NCBI GenBank assembly: GCA_902789425.1
Contig: CADANX010000014.1
Span: 1-34,555, forward strand
Reading direction: 5' to 3'
DNA: 34,555 nucleotides
Source: an uncultured Erysipelotrichaceae bacterium
GTDB lineage: Bacteria > Bacillota_I > Bacilli_A > RF39 > UBA660
The position numbers and the translations under genes were made by a program. Under the pieces are notes generated by a model. That model made no database searches, was not told the DNA's origin, and worked only from the letters and a program-made list of their open reading frames with translations. Positions 1 through 6,982 of the stretch are shown here, piece after piece (position 1 is the first letter of the stretch; every line of letters begins with the position of its first letter).

Positions 1-24
1 TTTTTTTTCATATTAATTAACCTA

Positions 25-53
25 TTGACTTTATTAAAAATAAATTTTATACT
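25..53 (+). promoter_or_regulatory. Sigma-A-type promoter of rny
   Basis: TTGACT at 25-30 and TATACT at 48-53, spaced 17 bp, upstream of the AGGAGG Shine-Dalgarno of the RNase Y gene. Confidence 0.7.
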
Positions 54-90
54 AAAAATGTATAGTTTAATAAAAATTTAGGAGGAAAAT

Positions 91-1632
91 ATGAATGGAA
101 TAATATTTTCCATACTTGGATTATTTTTGGGAGTTTTATTAACTATAATTATTACTGCGATTATAAATAAATCTAAAGATAAAAAATATGATAATATAAT
201 AGAAAAAGCTAAAAAAGAAGCTGAAAAATATAAAAGAGATGCAATATTAGAATTAAAAGAAGAACAACATCAAATGAAAAAAGACTTTGAGTCTGAACTT
301 AAAGATAAAAAAGAAGAAGCAAAAAGTATTGAAGATAGATTACAAGCTAGAGAAGATAGTATTGATAGACGTGATCAATTACTTCAAGATAGAGAAAATT
401 TATTATCAGAAAAAGAAAAATCTTTAGAAAATAAACAAAAAGATATTCAATTATTGGAAGAAAAAACAACTGAAACATTAAAACAAGAATTAGAAAAATT
501 AGAAAAAATATCTGGTTTTTCTAAAGCAGAAGCAAAAAAACAAGTAATGAAACAAGTAGAAGAATCTATGACTAAAGAAATAGCTGCATACATTAAAGAT
601 AAAGAACAAGAAGCTAAGCTTAATATAGATAAAAAAGCTAAAAATTTACTTGTAGCATCAATGCAAAAATATGCAACAGATGTAACTAGTGAAGTAACTG
701 TTACAGTTATTGATCTACCTAATGATGAAATGAAAGGTAGAATAATTGGTAGAGAAGGAAGAAATATAAGAACAATAGAAGCAGTAACAGGAGTAGATTT
801 AATTATTGATGATACACCTGAAACTATTGTAATTTCATCTTTTGATCCATTAAGAAGAGAAATAGCAAAAGTTACTATAGAAACTTTAATTAAAGATGGA
901 AGAATACATCCATCTAGAATTGAAGAAGTATATGATAAAGTATGTAATGATATACATGCTAAGATTATTGAAAAAGGTGAAGAAGCAGTATTTAGTCTTG
1001 GATTAAGTAATGTTGACGCTGAATTAATTGAAATAATAGGTAAAATGCATTTTAGAACTAGTTATGGACAAAATGTATTACAACATTCTATTGAGGTTGC
1101 AAATCTTACTGGAATACTTGCAGGTGAAATTGGTGAAAATGTTTCACTTGCTAAAAGAGCTGGTTTATTACATGATATAGGTAAAGCAATTGATAGTGAA
1201 ATTGAAGGCAGTCATGTTGAAATTGGTGTTAATATAGCTAAAAAATATAATGAAGATCCAGTTGTTATTAATGCAATAGGTTCACACCATGGTGATTGTG
1301 AAGTAACTAGTATTATATCTTCATTAGTAGCAATTGCAGATGCAATAAGTGCTGCAAGACCAGGCGCTAGAAATGATAGTTTAGAAAACTATATTAAACG
1401 TCTAGAACAATTAGAAGAAATAGCTGATAGTTATGATGGTATTGATAAGTCATTTGCTCTTCAAGCAGGTAGAGAACTTAGAGTAATAGTTAAACCTGAG
1501 GAGATTGATGAACTTAAAGCAGTTAAACTTGCTAGAGATATCAAAAATCGTATTGAAGAAGAAATGCAATATCCAGGAACTGTTAAAGTAACTTTAATTA
1601 GAGAAACTAGAGTTATAGAAGAAGCTAAATAA
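91..1632 (+). CDS. rny: Ribonuclease Y
   Basis: Endoribonuclease that starts mRNA turnover at the membrane in Bacilli. The 513-residue protein has the full family layout: one N-terminal membrane helix (about residues 3-25), a long charged coiled coil (about 30-190), a KH RNA-binding domain containing [12 protein letters not shown] near residue 217, and an HD phosphohydrolase domain with its HDIGKA metal-binding motif near residue 362 and a later HH pair in GSHHGD. Length is normal for the family (about 520). The ATG follows a strong AGGAGG. The gene has its own promoter (25-53) and an intrinsic terminator just after the stop, so it is probably monocistronic. In B. subtilis rny lies close to recA; here recA is about 19 kb away. 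Confidence 0.98.
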   Translation: MNGIIFSILGLFLGVLLTIIITAIINKSKDKKYDNIIEKAKKEAEKYKRDAILELKEEQHQMKKDFESELKDKKEEAKSIEDRLQAREDSIDRRDQLLQDRENLLSEKEKSLENKQKDIQLLEEKTTETLKQELEKLEKISGFSKAEAKKQVMKQVEESMTKEIAAYIKDKEQEAKLNIDKKAKNLLVASMQKYATDVTSEVTVTVIDLPNDEMKGRIIGREGRNIRTIEAVTGVDLIIDDTPETIVISSFDPLRREIAKVTIETLIKDGRIHPSRIEEVYDKVCNDIHAKIIEKGEEAVFSLGLSNVDAELIEIIGKMHFRTSYGQNVLQHSIEVANLTGILAGEIGENVSLAKRAGLLHDIGKAIDSEIEGSHVEIGVNIAKKYNEDPVVINAIGSHHGDCEVTSIISSLVAIADAISAARPGARNDSLENYIKRLEQLEEIADSYDGIDKSFALQAGRELRVIVKPEEIDELKAVKLARDIKNRIEEEMQYPGTVKVTLIRETRVIEEAK

Positions 1633-1657
1633 AAAAGCAATATTATTGCTTTTTTTT
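1631..1657 (+). terminator. Intrinsic terminator of rny
   Basis: AAAAAAGCAAT pairs with ATTGCTTTTTT, followed by a T-run, directly after the rny stop. Confidence 0.85.
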
Positions 1658-1681
1658 CATATACTTTTATAGGTGATTTTA

Positions 1682-2590
1682 TTGAAAAACTCTATAAACT
1701 ATTATTATGACATTTATATAGATGAAATACATAAAACTAGAGATTATTATTACTTTTATTTAAATAATCATGAATATCATTTAAAAGTATATGATAGACC
1801 AGAAGAAGAAATAAACTATTTATATAGTTTAAATGAAGAAATGATAAAAAGAAATATTCTTGTTCACAAAATTATAAAAAATATAAATAATAGTCCAGTT
1901 ACTTTAATAGATGGAAAATTTTTTGTTTTACTAGAATTATGTGATTACAAAAATGATAAAGTCTTGTTAAATGATTTAAAATACTATAATAACTTTACGA
2001 GTAATCTAAATAATAAAAATTTATTTAGAAATGATTGGATATATTTATGGAGTAGTAAGATAGATTATTATGAATATCAAATAAGTGAACTTGGAAGAAA
2101 ATATAAGTTATTAACAGACTCACTTAGTTATTATATTGGTTTATCTGAAAATGCAATTAGTTATTTAAATAATAATAATGTAAGTAATAATAGCTTTATT
2201 GTTTCTCATAAAAGAATTAATATAAATGGTGGAAGTAATGATTTTTATAATCCATTAAATTTTATTGTTGATAATAAAATAAGAGATATATCTGAATATA
2301 TAAAAGAAAGTTTTTTTAATAATGATTTAAATATTTATGAAGTTAAAGAATATTTAGATAGTATTATTATTGATAAAAGTGAATATATTTTACTTTTTTC
2401 AAGATTATTATTTCCTAGTTATTATTTTGATATTTATGATGAAATAATAAATAATAATCTTCCTGAAGAAACTATTATTAGTATAATAGAAAAAAATAAC
2501 GCTTATGAGGCGTTTTTAAGAAATATATATAAATATATTAGATATGAAAAAAACACCTTTATAGAGCCTATAGAATGGCTTATAAGGTGA
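1682..2590 (+). CDS. yutH: YutH/CotS-family kinase-fold (spore coat-like) protein
   Basis: Protein of 302 residues resembling YutH, a spore-coat-associated member of the CotS/aminoglycoside-phosphotransferase fold group. The C-terminal part carries the family's SRLLFPSYYFDIYDEII-like segment and an EPIEWLIR ending. The N-terminal kinase lobe is very divergent and I see no clear catalytic HxD...D pattern, so enzymatic activity is doubtful. The adjacent convergent nfu-type gene recalls the yutH-yutI pair of B. subtilis, which supports the call. I chose the TTG at 1682 because AGGTG (1671-1675) lies 6 bases upstream; the GTG at 1673 overlaps that ribosome binding site. The protein is very rich in Asn, Tyr and Ile, matching local base composition. 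Confidence 0.72.
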   Translation: MKNSINYYYDIYIDEIHKTRDYYYFYLNNHEYHLKVYDRPEEEINYLYSLNEEMIKRNILVHKIIKNINNSPVTLIDGKFFVLLELCDYKNDKVLLNDLKYYNNFTSNLNNKNLFRNDWIYLWSSKIDYYEYQISELGRKYKLLTDSLSYYIGLSENAISYLNNNNVSNNSFIVSHKRININGGSNDFYNPLNFIVDNKIRDISEYIKESFFNNDLNIYEVKEYLDSIIIDKSEYILLFSRLLFPSYYFDIYDEIINNNLPEETIISIIEKNNAYEAFLRNIYKYIRYEKNTFIEPIEWLIR

Positions 2591-2591
2591 T

Positions 2592-2828
2592 TTAAAGTAC
2601 TTGTTCTACGGATAATACTTCTGGAAGTTCAGCAGTTATTACTTCTTCAACCATATCTTTAATAGTATAATCTGCCATAGAACAATTCACACAATTACCA
2701 AGTAATCTAACATATACAATATTTGTTTCTTCATCATATTTTACAAATTCAATATCACCACCATCACCTAAAATGTATGGTCTAACTTTTTCTATGATAT
2801 GTTTAATTTTTTCAACAGTATTATCCAT
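2592..2828 (-). CDS. NifU-like Fe-S scaffold (Nfu domain) protein
   Basis: Small protein of 78 residues consisting of a single NifU C-terminal (Nfu) domain. It holds or transfers a [4Fe-4S] cluster to apoproteins in the cytosol. The conserved GNCVNC cluster-binding CxxC is present, followed by the usual S-M-A-D-Y-T-I-K helix start, and the N-terminal half has RPYILGDGGDIEFV, typical of the family. The start at 2828 is set by GGAGG five bases upstream; a longer in-frame TTG at 2840 overlaps that site. It is convergent with the YutH-like gene, with one base between the stop codons. It corresponds to B. subtilis YutI. Confidence 0.93.
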   Translation of the reverse strand: MDNTVEKIKHIIEKVRPYILGDGGDIEFVKYDEETNIVYVRLLGNCVNCSMADYTIKDMVEEVITAELPEVLSVEQVL

Positions 2829-2927
2829 AAAAACCTCCAATTAAATTATACATTATATTTGTAAAATTATAAAGTAGTAATTTATTTTATAATAAAAACA
2901 TGTTAAAATAAACCAAGAGGTAATTTT

Positions 2928-3290
2928 ATGAAAAAATATAGTCCAAATGATATTATTTCAGTTACAATTACTGCGATAGAACCTTATGGTGCATTTGCAA
3001 TAGTAGATGATGATTATACAGGTTTAATACATATATCAGAAATAAACGGTAAATTCATCAAAGATATTAACAAATTCATAAAGATAGATAGTAATATAAA
3101 AGCTAAAGTCTTAGAAGTAGATGAAGATAAAAAACAAATTAAACTTACATTAAAAAATGTGAAAGAAGTTAGAAAGAAAAATATACTAAAAGAGGTAGGA
3201 TCAGGCTTTGAAATATTGCAAAAAAATCTACCAAAATGGATAAATAATAAGAAAAATGAAATAAATCAAATAAAAAATGAAAAAAAATAG
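2928..3290 (+). CDS. S1-domain RNA-binding protein (YugI/CvfD-like)
   Basis: Protein of 120 residues with one S1 (OB-fold) RNA-binding domain over about residues 7-75, shown by VTITAIEPYGAFAIVDD, GLIHISEI and the closing VDEDKKQIKLTLK. A basic Lys/Asn-rich tail follows. Single-S1 proteins of this type (GSP13/YugI, CvfD) bind RNA or ribosomes and influence translation or stress responses; the precise role here is inferred from the family. The ATG is preceded by AGAGG. The gene is divergent from the Nfu gene and immediately upstream of the first tRNA promoter. Confidence 0.88.
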   Translation: MKKYSPNDIISVTITAIEPYGAFAIVDDDYTGLIHISEINGKFIKDINKFIKIDSNIKAKVLEVDEDKKQIKLTLKNVKEVRKKNILKEVGSGFEILQKNLPKWINNKKNEINQIKNEKK

Positions 3291-3299
3291 TATTTCTCA

Positions 3300-3328
3300 T
3301 TGACAAAAATGTCTACAAATGTTATATT
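3300..3328 (+). promoter_or_regulatory. Promoter of tRNA operon 1
   Basis: Consensus TTGACA (3300-3305), 17-bp spacer, TATATT (3323-3328), about 27 bp before tRNA-Val. Confidence 0.85.
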
Positions 3329-3354
3329 TATTGATGTCAATGTTTGAATTTTTT

Positions 3355-3431
3355 GGATTCTTAGCTCAGTTGGTTAGAGCACCTGCCTTACAAGCAGGGG
3401 GTCACAGGTTCGAGTCCTGTAGAGTCCACCA
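3355..3431 (+). tRNA. tRNA-Val (UAC)
   Basis: Complete cloverleaf with acceptor GGATTCT/AGAGTCC, anticodon loop CTTACAA (anticodon TAC), T-arm GGTTCGAGTCC and an encoded CCA. First gene of a five-tRNA operon. Confidence 0.97.
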
Positions 3432-3434
3432 TTT

Positions 3435-3518
3435 GGGGAGATAGCGAAGTGGCTAAACGCGGCGGACTGTAAATCCGCTCCTTAGGGTTCGGTGGTTCGA
3501 ATCCACCTCTCCCCACCA
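3435..3518 (+). tRNA. tRNA-Tyr (GUA)
   Basis: Acceptor GGGGAGA/TCTCCCC, anticodon loop CTGTAAA (GTA), a long variable arm as expected for a class II bacterial tRNA-Tyr, and an encoded CCA. Confidence 0.97.
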
Positions 3519-3523
3519 GAGTT

Positions 3524-3598
3524 TGCCTTGTAGCCAAGTGGTAAGGCATCAGACTTTGACTCTGACATGCGCAAGTTCGAATCTTGCCAAGGCAGCCA
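3524..3598 (+). tRNA. tRNA-Gln (UUG)
   Basis: Acceptor TGCCTTG/CAAGGCA, anticodon loop CTTTGAC (TTG), discriminator G and an encoded CCA. The U1-A72 start is typical of bacterial tRNA-Gln. The glutamyl-tRNA synthetase at 27791 may charge this tRNA before transamidation, as in most Bacilli. Confidence 0.97.
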
Positions 3599-3604
3599 AA
3601 ATAT

Positions 3605-3680
3605 GATCCGTTAGCTCAGCCGGTAGAGCACTTGACTTTTAATCAAGGGGTCATGAGTTCGAATCTCATACGGATCACCA
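3605..3680 (+). tRNA. tRNA-Lys (UUU)
   Basis: Acceptor GATCCGT/ACGGATC, anticodon loop CTTTTAA (TTT), encoded CCA. Confidence 0.97.
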
Positions 3681-3682
3681 CT

Positions 3683-3758
<76 letters not shown>

Positions 3759-3770
3759 CTTTGGTTATAT

Positions 3771-3798
3771 AAAAAGAACTTTATTAGTTCTTTTTTTT
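3771..3798 (+). terminator. Terminator of tRNA operon 1
   Basis: AAAGAAC and GTTCTTT arms around TTTATTA, followed by eight or more T. Confidence 0.85.
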
Positions 3799-3806
3799 AT
3801 GTTAAT

Positions 3807-3834
3807 TTGACTTATTTATAAGTTATAGTATAAT
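3807..3834 (+). promoter_or_regulatory. Promoter of the 288-residue orphan gene
   Basis: TTGACT (3807-3812), 16-bp spacer, TATAAT (3829-3834), 25 bp before the ATG. Confidence 0.7.
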
Positions 3835-3859
3835 AATCCACAAAAAAAGGGAGTTACTA

Positions 3860-4726
3860 ATGAAAAAAGTAGAATTATCAGATTTTTTAAATCAAAATAT
3901 TGTTATTGATAGACATCAATGCTTTGATATATTTTTTGTTTCAAAATTACATTCAATATATGAGTTTGCTCTTAGTAAAAATGAAAAAATAGTATATAAT
4001 AATCAAGATTTATTAGAGTATATTGAAGAACAAAAACAATCTATTTTAAATGCACCATCTAGAAATGAAGTACTTGAAAAAGTTGAAAAACAAGATAAAA
4101 AAAGATTTATATTTCGTTCATTATATGGTACTTCAATATTCTTATTTGTTATAGGCTCTCACGTATTTTGTAAAGATTATTTAATTCATGAAAAAAGTAA
4201 TGTAAATAATTCATATGGATTAATAAATGAATTATCTTATGAAGATAATGAAATTACAAGTATTAATACTTCTGATTTAAAAGATATTAATGATTATTTT
4301 GATCCTACATCTGATAAATATTATAAAAATACTAATTTATTTTATAATTTAACTGATGATTTAAGAGTACTTGATAATATATCAATAAGTAAAGTTTTAG
4401 ATAATAAAGGAATAGATGTTATTCAAATAGATAATAGTTTATATTCTAAGACTGGAAATGTTACTATTGTTAATTATACTGATAATGAACATATAAAAAC
4501 ACTAGTAACATCAAAAACATTTACTAAAGATGATGAAATTATTAAATTATTATGTTCTGAAAAAAAGGGTAGATATTTAATTATTAATAAAGAAGAATTA
4601 CCTGCTTTAAAATTTGAAGAAATACCTTCAGTATACAAAAATAAAAATACAGGTGAAGTAAGCGTTAAGAACCCATCAAAAGTTAGAAAATTAACATTTG
4701 AATTTATAAATAAGCATTTTAATTAA
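3860..4726 (+). CDS. Single-pass membrane protein of unknown function
   Basis: I do not recognise this 288-residue protein. Residues 1-85 are charged and soluble, ending with a basic patch KKRFIFR. About residues 90-108 form one membrane helix (YGTSIFLFVIGSHVFC). The remaining 180 residues would lie outside if the positive-inside rule holds: they are rich in Asn, Asp and Thr, with no lipobox, LPXTG or catalytic motif that I can see. It is flanked by its own consensus promoter and intrinsic terminator, between two tRNA operons, so it is an independent transcription unit and very probably a real gene. Codon use looks like that of its neighbours. A regulatory or envelope role is only a guess. 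Confidence 0.8.
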   Translation: MKKVELSDFLNQNIVIDRHQCFDIFFVSKLHSIYEFALSKNEKIVYNNQDLLEYIEEQKQSILNAPSRNEVLEKVEKQDKKRFIFRSLYGTSIFLFVIGSHVFCKDYLIHEKSNVNNSYGLINELSYEDNEITSINTSDLKDINDYFDPTSDKYYKNTNLFYNLTDDLRVLDNISISKVLDNKGIDVIQIDNSLYSKTGNVTIVNYTDNEHIKTLVTSKTFTKDDEIIKLLCSEKKGRYLIINKEELPALKFEEIPSVYKNKNTGEVSVKNPSKVRKLTFEFINKHFN

Positions 4727-4751
4727 AAAGAACTATTTTAGTTCTTTTTTT
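4725..4751 (+). terminator. Terminator of the 288-residue orphan gene
   Basis: AAAAAGAACTA and TAGTTCTTTTT stem overlapping the stop codon, followed by a T-run. Confidence 0.85.
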
Positions 4752-4822
4752 ATTTTATAAGTAATATTTTTATCTAATTTTTATATAATATAGTATTAGA
4801 AGTAGAAAAAATAAAAAAAGTC

Positions 4823-4851
4823 TTGCAAAATAATGAAATATATTATATAAT
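4823..4851 (+). promoter_or_regulatory. Promoter of tRNA operon 2
   Basis: TTGCAA (4823-4828), 17-bp spacer, TATAAT (4846-4851), upstream of tRNA-Leu. Confidence 0.75.
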
Positions 4852-4882
4852 TTAGAAGTCCAGTGCAATTGGATATGGTGCT

Positions 4883-4971
4883 GCCTTAGTGGCGGAATTG
4901 GTAGACGCACAGGACTTAAAATCCTGCGTGAGTTAAATCACGTGCCGGTTCAAGTCCGGCCTGAGGCACCA
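4883..4971 (+). tRNA. tRNA-Leu (UAA)
   Basis: Acceptor GCCTTAG/CTGAGGC, anticodon loop CTTAAAA (TAA), long variable arm, encoded CCA. Confidence 0.97.
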
Positions 4972-4981
4972 TTTTTTTATT

Positions 4982-5074
4982 GGAGAAATACCCAAGTCTG
5001 GTTGAAGGGACCGGTCTTGAAAACCGGGAGGTCGAGCAATCGGCGCGGGGGTTCGAATCCCTCTTTCTCCGCCA
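4982..5074 (+). tRNA. tRNA-Ser (UGA)
   Basis: Acceptor GGAGAAA/TTTCTCC, anticodon loop CTTGAAA (TGA), long variable arm, discriminator G and encoded CCA. Confidence 0.97.
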
Positions 5075-5088
5075 TTTAAAATTTGTAT

Positions 5089-5165
5089 CGCGGGATAGAG
5101 CAGTCTGGTAGCTCGTTGGGCTCATAACCCAGAGGTCGTAGGTTCAAATCCTGCTCCCGCAACCA
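5089..5165 (+). tRNA. Initiator tRNA-fMet (CAU)
   Basis: Anticodon loop CTCATAA (CAT). The acceptor CGCGGGA/TCCCGCA leaves C1 opposite A72 unpaired, and the anticodon stem has three consecutive G-C pairs next to the loop. Both are hallmarks of the bacterial initiator, so this is not elongator Met or lysidine-Ile. CCA is encoded. Confidence 0.96.
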
Positions 5166-5174
5166 TATGATTTT

Positions 5175-5198
5175 TAAGAACTTAATTGTTCTTTTTTT
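5175..5198 (+). terminator. Terminator of tRNA operon 2
   Basis: AAGAAC and GTTCTT arms around TTAATT, followed by a T-run. Confidence 0.8.
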
Positions 5199-5199
5199 A

Positions 5200-5228
5200 T
5201 TGTAATAATATTATTCATATGTTAAAAT
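5200..5228 (+). promoter_or_regulatory. Promoter of the lipoprotein gene
   Basis: TTGTAA (5200-5205), 17-bp spacer, TAAAAT (5223-5228), just upstream of GGAGGT. Confidence 0.55.
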
Positions 5229-5246
5229 TATTTTATGGAGGTAAGT

Positions 5247-5684
5247 ATGAGTAAGAGTAAGATAATTTTAGCTTTCGTTCTAACATTTTCTGTATTATTT
5301 ATTGCTGGTTGTTCTCAAAAAGAATCTAAACTAGTATGTACACAAACTACAAGTGGAATTGATATAGAATTTAATGTTGGTTTCAAAGGTAATGTGATTA
5401 AATCTATGGATTTCAATTATGATATGGATTTATCAAAATATAGTGATACTCAAATTAAAGCAATTGGAAAACAAGATTTTTGTTCAACAGTTAAAAATTA
5501 TATGAGTCAATTTAAAGATGCTTTTTCTAACTGTAAACAAGATATTGGTAGTGATAAACACTTAAAAGTTGCTGCTGAATTTGAAGTAGACAAATTAACT
5601 AAAAGTTATCTAGACAAAATATCTACACCAGCTAAAACTAAAAAAGAATTAGAAGCTAGTGGATATAAGTGTACAATTAAATAA
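5247..5684 (+). CDS. Small lipoprotein of unknown function
   Basis: Protein of 145 residues with a lipoprotein signal peptide: a basic start (MSKSK), a hydrophobic stretch (about residues 6-20) and lipobox IAGC near residue 22, so it should be lipid-anchored outside the membrane. The mature part holds several Cys (VCTQ, FCST, NCKQ, YKCT) that could form disulfides, and resembles in general layout the small secreted lipoproteins common in Bacillota. I do not recognise a named domain. The ATG at 5247 is chosen because GGAGGT lies six bases upstream; an in-frame ATG at 5235 overlaps that site. It has its own promoter and terminator between tRNA operons 2 and 3. Confidence 0.85.
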   Translation: MSKSKIILAFVLTFSVLFIAGCSQKESKLVCTQTTSGIDIEFNVGFKGNVIKSMDFNYDMDLSKYSDTQIKAIGKQDFCSTVKNYMSQFKDAFSNCKQDIGSDKHLKVAAEFEVDKLTKSYLDKISTPAKTKKELEASGYKCTIK

Positions 5685-5708
5685 AAAATGCTTTTTATAG
5701 CATTTTTT
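5683..5708 (+). terminator. Terminator of the lipoprotein gene
   Basis: AAAATGCT and AGCATTTT arms around TTTTAT with a following T-run; the stem begins at the stop codon. Confidence 0.85.
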
Positions 5709-5736
5709 ATTTTATTTATTTTTTTTTTCAAAAGTA

Positions 5737-5766
5737 TTGACATATTTACTAAAAATTTAGTATACT
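5737..5766 (+). promoter_or_regulatory. Promoter of tRNA operon 3
   Basis: TTGACA (5737-5742), 18-bp spacer, TATACT (5761-5766), upstream of tRNA-Asp. Confidence 0.8.
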
Positions 5767-5787
5767 AAAGTAGCGTTTTAGTTAATT

Positions 5788-5863
5788 GGTTCCGTGGTGT
5801 AGTGGTTAACACGTCTGCCTGTCACGCAGAAGATCGCGAGTTCAATCCTCGTCGGAACCGCCA
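5788..5863 (+). tRNA. tRNA-Asp (GUC)
   Basis: Acceptor GGTTCCG/CGGAACC, anticodon loop CTGTCAC (GTC), discriminator G and encoded CCA. Confidence 0.97.
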
Positions 5864-5875
5864 TTTTTTTTTATT

Positions 5876-5951
<76 letters not shown>

Positions 5952-5980
5952 TTTTAGAAAAATTAATGTGCGCTAAGTAT

Positions 5981-6057
5981 GCGCTCTTAGCTCAGCTGGA
6001 TAGAGTGTTTGGCTACGAACCAAAAGGTCAGGGGTTCGAATCCCTTAGGGCGCACCA
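5981..6057 (+). tRNA. tRNA-Arg (ACG)
   Basis: Acceptor GCGCTCT/AGGGCGC, anticodon loop CTACGAA (ACG, presumably deaminated to inosine by TadA), encoded CCA. The spacer just upstream repeats the 5' end of the gene: TGCGCT occurs at 5969-5974 and again at 5980-5985. Confidence 0.97.
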
Positions 6058-6062
6058 TATAC

Positions 6063-6139
6063 CGGGGTGTAGCACAACTTGGCAGTGCGCTTGGTTTGGG
6101 ACCAAGAGGTTGCAGGTTCAAATCCTGTCACCCCGACCA
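6063..6139 (+). tRNA. tRNA-Pro (UGG)
   Basis: Acceptor CGGGGTG/CACCCCG, anticodon loop TTTGGGA (TGG), encoded CCA. Last gene of operon 3. Confidence 0.97.
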
Positions 6140-6150
6140 TTTATATAAAT

Positions 6151-6175
6151 AAGATGATTATTCATCTTTTTTTTT
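6151..6175 (+). terminator. Terminator of tRNA operon 3
   Basis: AAGATGA and TCATCTT arms around TTAT, followed by T-rich sequence. Confidence 0.85.
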
Positions 6176-6205
6176 CGAAAAAAAATAGATCAAATAGATC
6201 TATTT
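6176..6205 (-). terminator. Terminator of the Cys-rich microgene
   Basis: On the minus strand AAATAGATC (6205-6197) pairs perfectly with GATCTATTT (6191-6183) and is followed by a run of T. The stop codon of the 26-residue gene lies in the stem, as for several other genes here. Confidence 0.8.
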
Positions 6206-6280
6206 ATTGCATCCGCAAGTACAATTACCTTTGCAAGTACATTTTCCTTTGCATTCACATTTACATTTTTTCTTTCCCAT
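6200..6280 (-). CDS. Cys-rich metallothionein-like microprotein (26 aa)
   Basis: Peptide of 26 residues with eight Cys (positions 6, 8, 10, 14, 16, 20, 22, 24) in CxCxC, CxC and CxCxC clusters separated by Lys/Gly, and no aromatic residues. This pattern is that of a small metallothionein, binding Cu(I), Zn(II) or similar metals through thiolates in the cytosol; the metal is unknown. The frame is supported by an AAGGAG ribosome site six bases before the ATG, a TATAAT at 6304-6299 on the minus strand, and its own terminator. It lies antisense to nothing else and between tRNA operon 3 and a promoter running the other way. I see no clear -35 element and no metal-sensor site. It is too short for ordinary gene finders. 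Confidence 0.75.
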   Translation of the reverse strand: MGKKKCKCECKGKCTCKGNCTCGCNK

Positions 6281-6342
6281 ACAATACTCCTTATGACTAT
6301 TATATATAAAAAAAATCATATTTTGCTAAAAAATGTAGTATT

Positions 6343-6371
6343 TTGACATAAATCGACATTTTTTTTATATT
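6343..6371 (+). promoter_or_regulatory. Promoter of the 55-residue microORF
   Basis: Consensus TTGACA (6343-6348), 17-bp spacer, TATATT (6366-6371). Confidence 0.65.
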
Positions 6372-6410
6372 TTCTTTGATAAATTATAAATATGAAAGGA
6401 ATGATATGTT

Positions 6411-6578
6411 ATGTATAAGGTTTTAAATAAAAAAGAAATTAGTAGTTTTGAAAGGAAATATCCTTTTATATTATGTGATGATATAAAAGATGTTTCTTTA
6501 ATAGAATATAATGGAGTGTGTGAATATTTAATAAATAATAAGTATTTATTTAAAATAAATGGAAAAAGTGTGTTATAA
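6411..6578 (+). CDS. MicroORF of unknown function (55 aa)
   Basis: Open frame of 55 codons downstream of a consensus promoter, with AAGGA ten bases before the ATG. The predicted peptide begins MYKVLNKKEI and ends KINGKSVL; it is soluble, with alternating beta-like hydrophobics (EYNGVCEYLINNKYLFKI). I recognise no family. It precedes the zinc-ribbon gene by 22 bases, which may share the transcript or use the TATAAT at 6574-6579. It could be a translated leader rather than a functional protein. Confidence 0.5.
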   Translation: MYKVLNKKEISSFERKYPFILCDDIKDVSLIEYNGVCEYLINNKYLFKINGKSVL

Positions 6579-6600
6579 TACATGTAAATGGGGTGGTTTT

Positions 6601-6960
6601 ATGGATTACGGTAAATGTTTTGTTTGTAAAAAAATAATTCAATTTGATAAGATTAATATATGTGATAATTGTATTCAAAATGAGATTAAAAAAATAAGAG
6701 ATTTTGTTAATGAACATGGCAAAAAGCCTATAGATGATATTCATGAAAATACATGTGTTTCAAAAAAACTCTTATTTTATCTATATAATGAAGGATTATT
6801 ATATTCTGATGAAGAGTATTCAAAAGAATCAAGAGAAGAATTATTAAAAAGGAAAAAATTATTATTAATACATGAACTTAATAATTCAATTAAAGAAGAA
6901 AATAAAGAAACAAAAGTAGAACGTAGCGGTGCTAGAATGTATACTTATAAAAAAAACTAG
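6601..6960 (+). CDS. YvyF-like zinc-ribbon / helix-turn-helix protein
   Basis: Protein of 119 residues. Residues 6-9 and 22-25 give two CxxC pairs (CFVC, CDNC), a zinc ribbon. Next comes a region like a helix-turn-helix recognition segment (NTCVSKKLLFYLYNEGLL), then a Lys/Glu-rich helical tail. The ribbon plus 'xVSxxxIxxFIxEGxL' layout is that of YvyF, encoded in flagellar operons of Bacilli and of uncertain function. No flagellar genes are in the window, so the role is open. I chose the ATG at 6601 because GGGGTGG lies just upstream; the longer in-frame start at 6559 overlaps the preceding microORF and has no ribosome site. It ends in a terminator shared with gatD. Confidence 0.68.
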   Translation: MDYGKCFVCKKIIQFDKINICDNCIQNEIKKIRDFVNEHGKKPIDDIHENTCVSKKLLFYLYNEGLLYSDEEYSKESREELLKRKKLLLIHELNNSIKEENKETKVERSGARMYTYKKN

Positions 6961-6982
6961 AAATTTTTATTTCTAGTTTTTA
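6956..6982. terminator. Bidirectional terminator between the YvyF-like gene and gatD
   Basis: ACTAGAAA and TTTCTAGT arms around TTTTTA, with A-rich sequence on the left and T-rich on the right. The two stop codons lie in opposite arms, so the hairpin serves both converging genes. Confidence 0.8.

Noticed and set aside
4916-5125. 69-codon open frame on the minus strand
   Set aside because: It is the reverse strand of the tRNA-Leu/Ser/fMet genes; its peptide is the familiar tRNA-shadow product (for example NPRADCSTSRFSRP).
5966-6309. Two plus-strand open frames across tRNA-Arg and tRNA-Pro
   Set aside because: They are translations of tRNA genes and their flank, with no ribosome sites.
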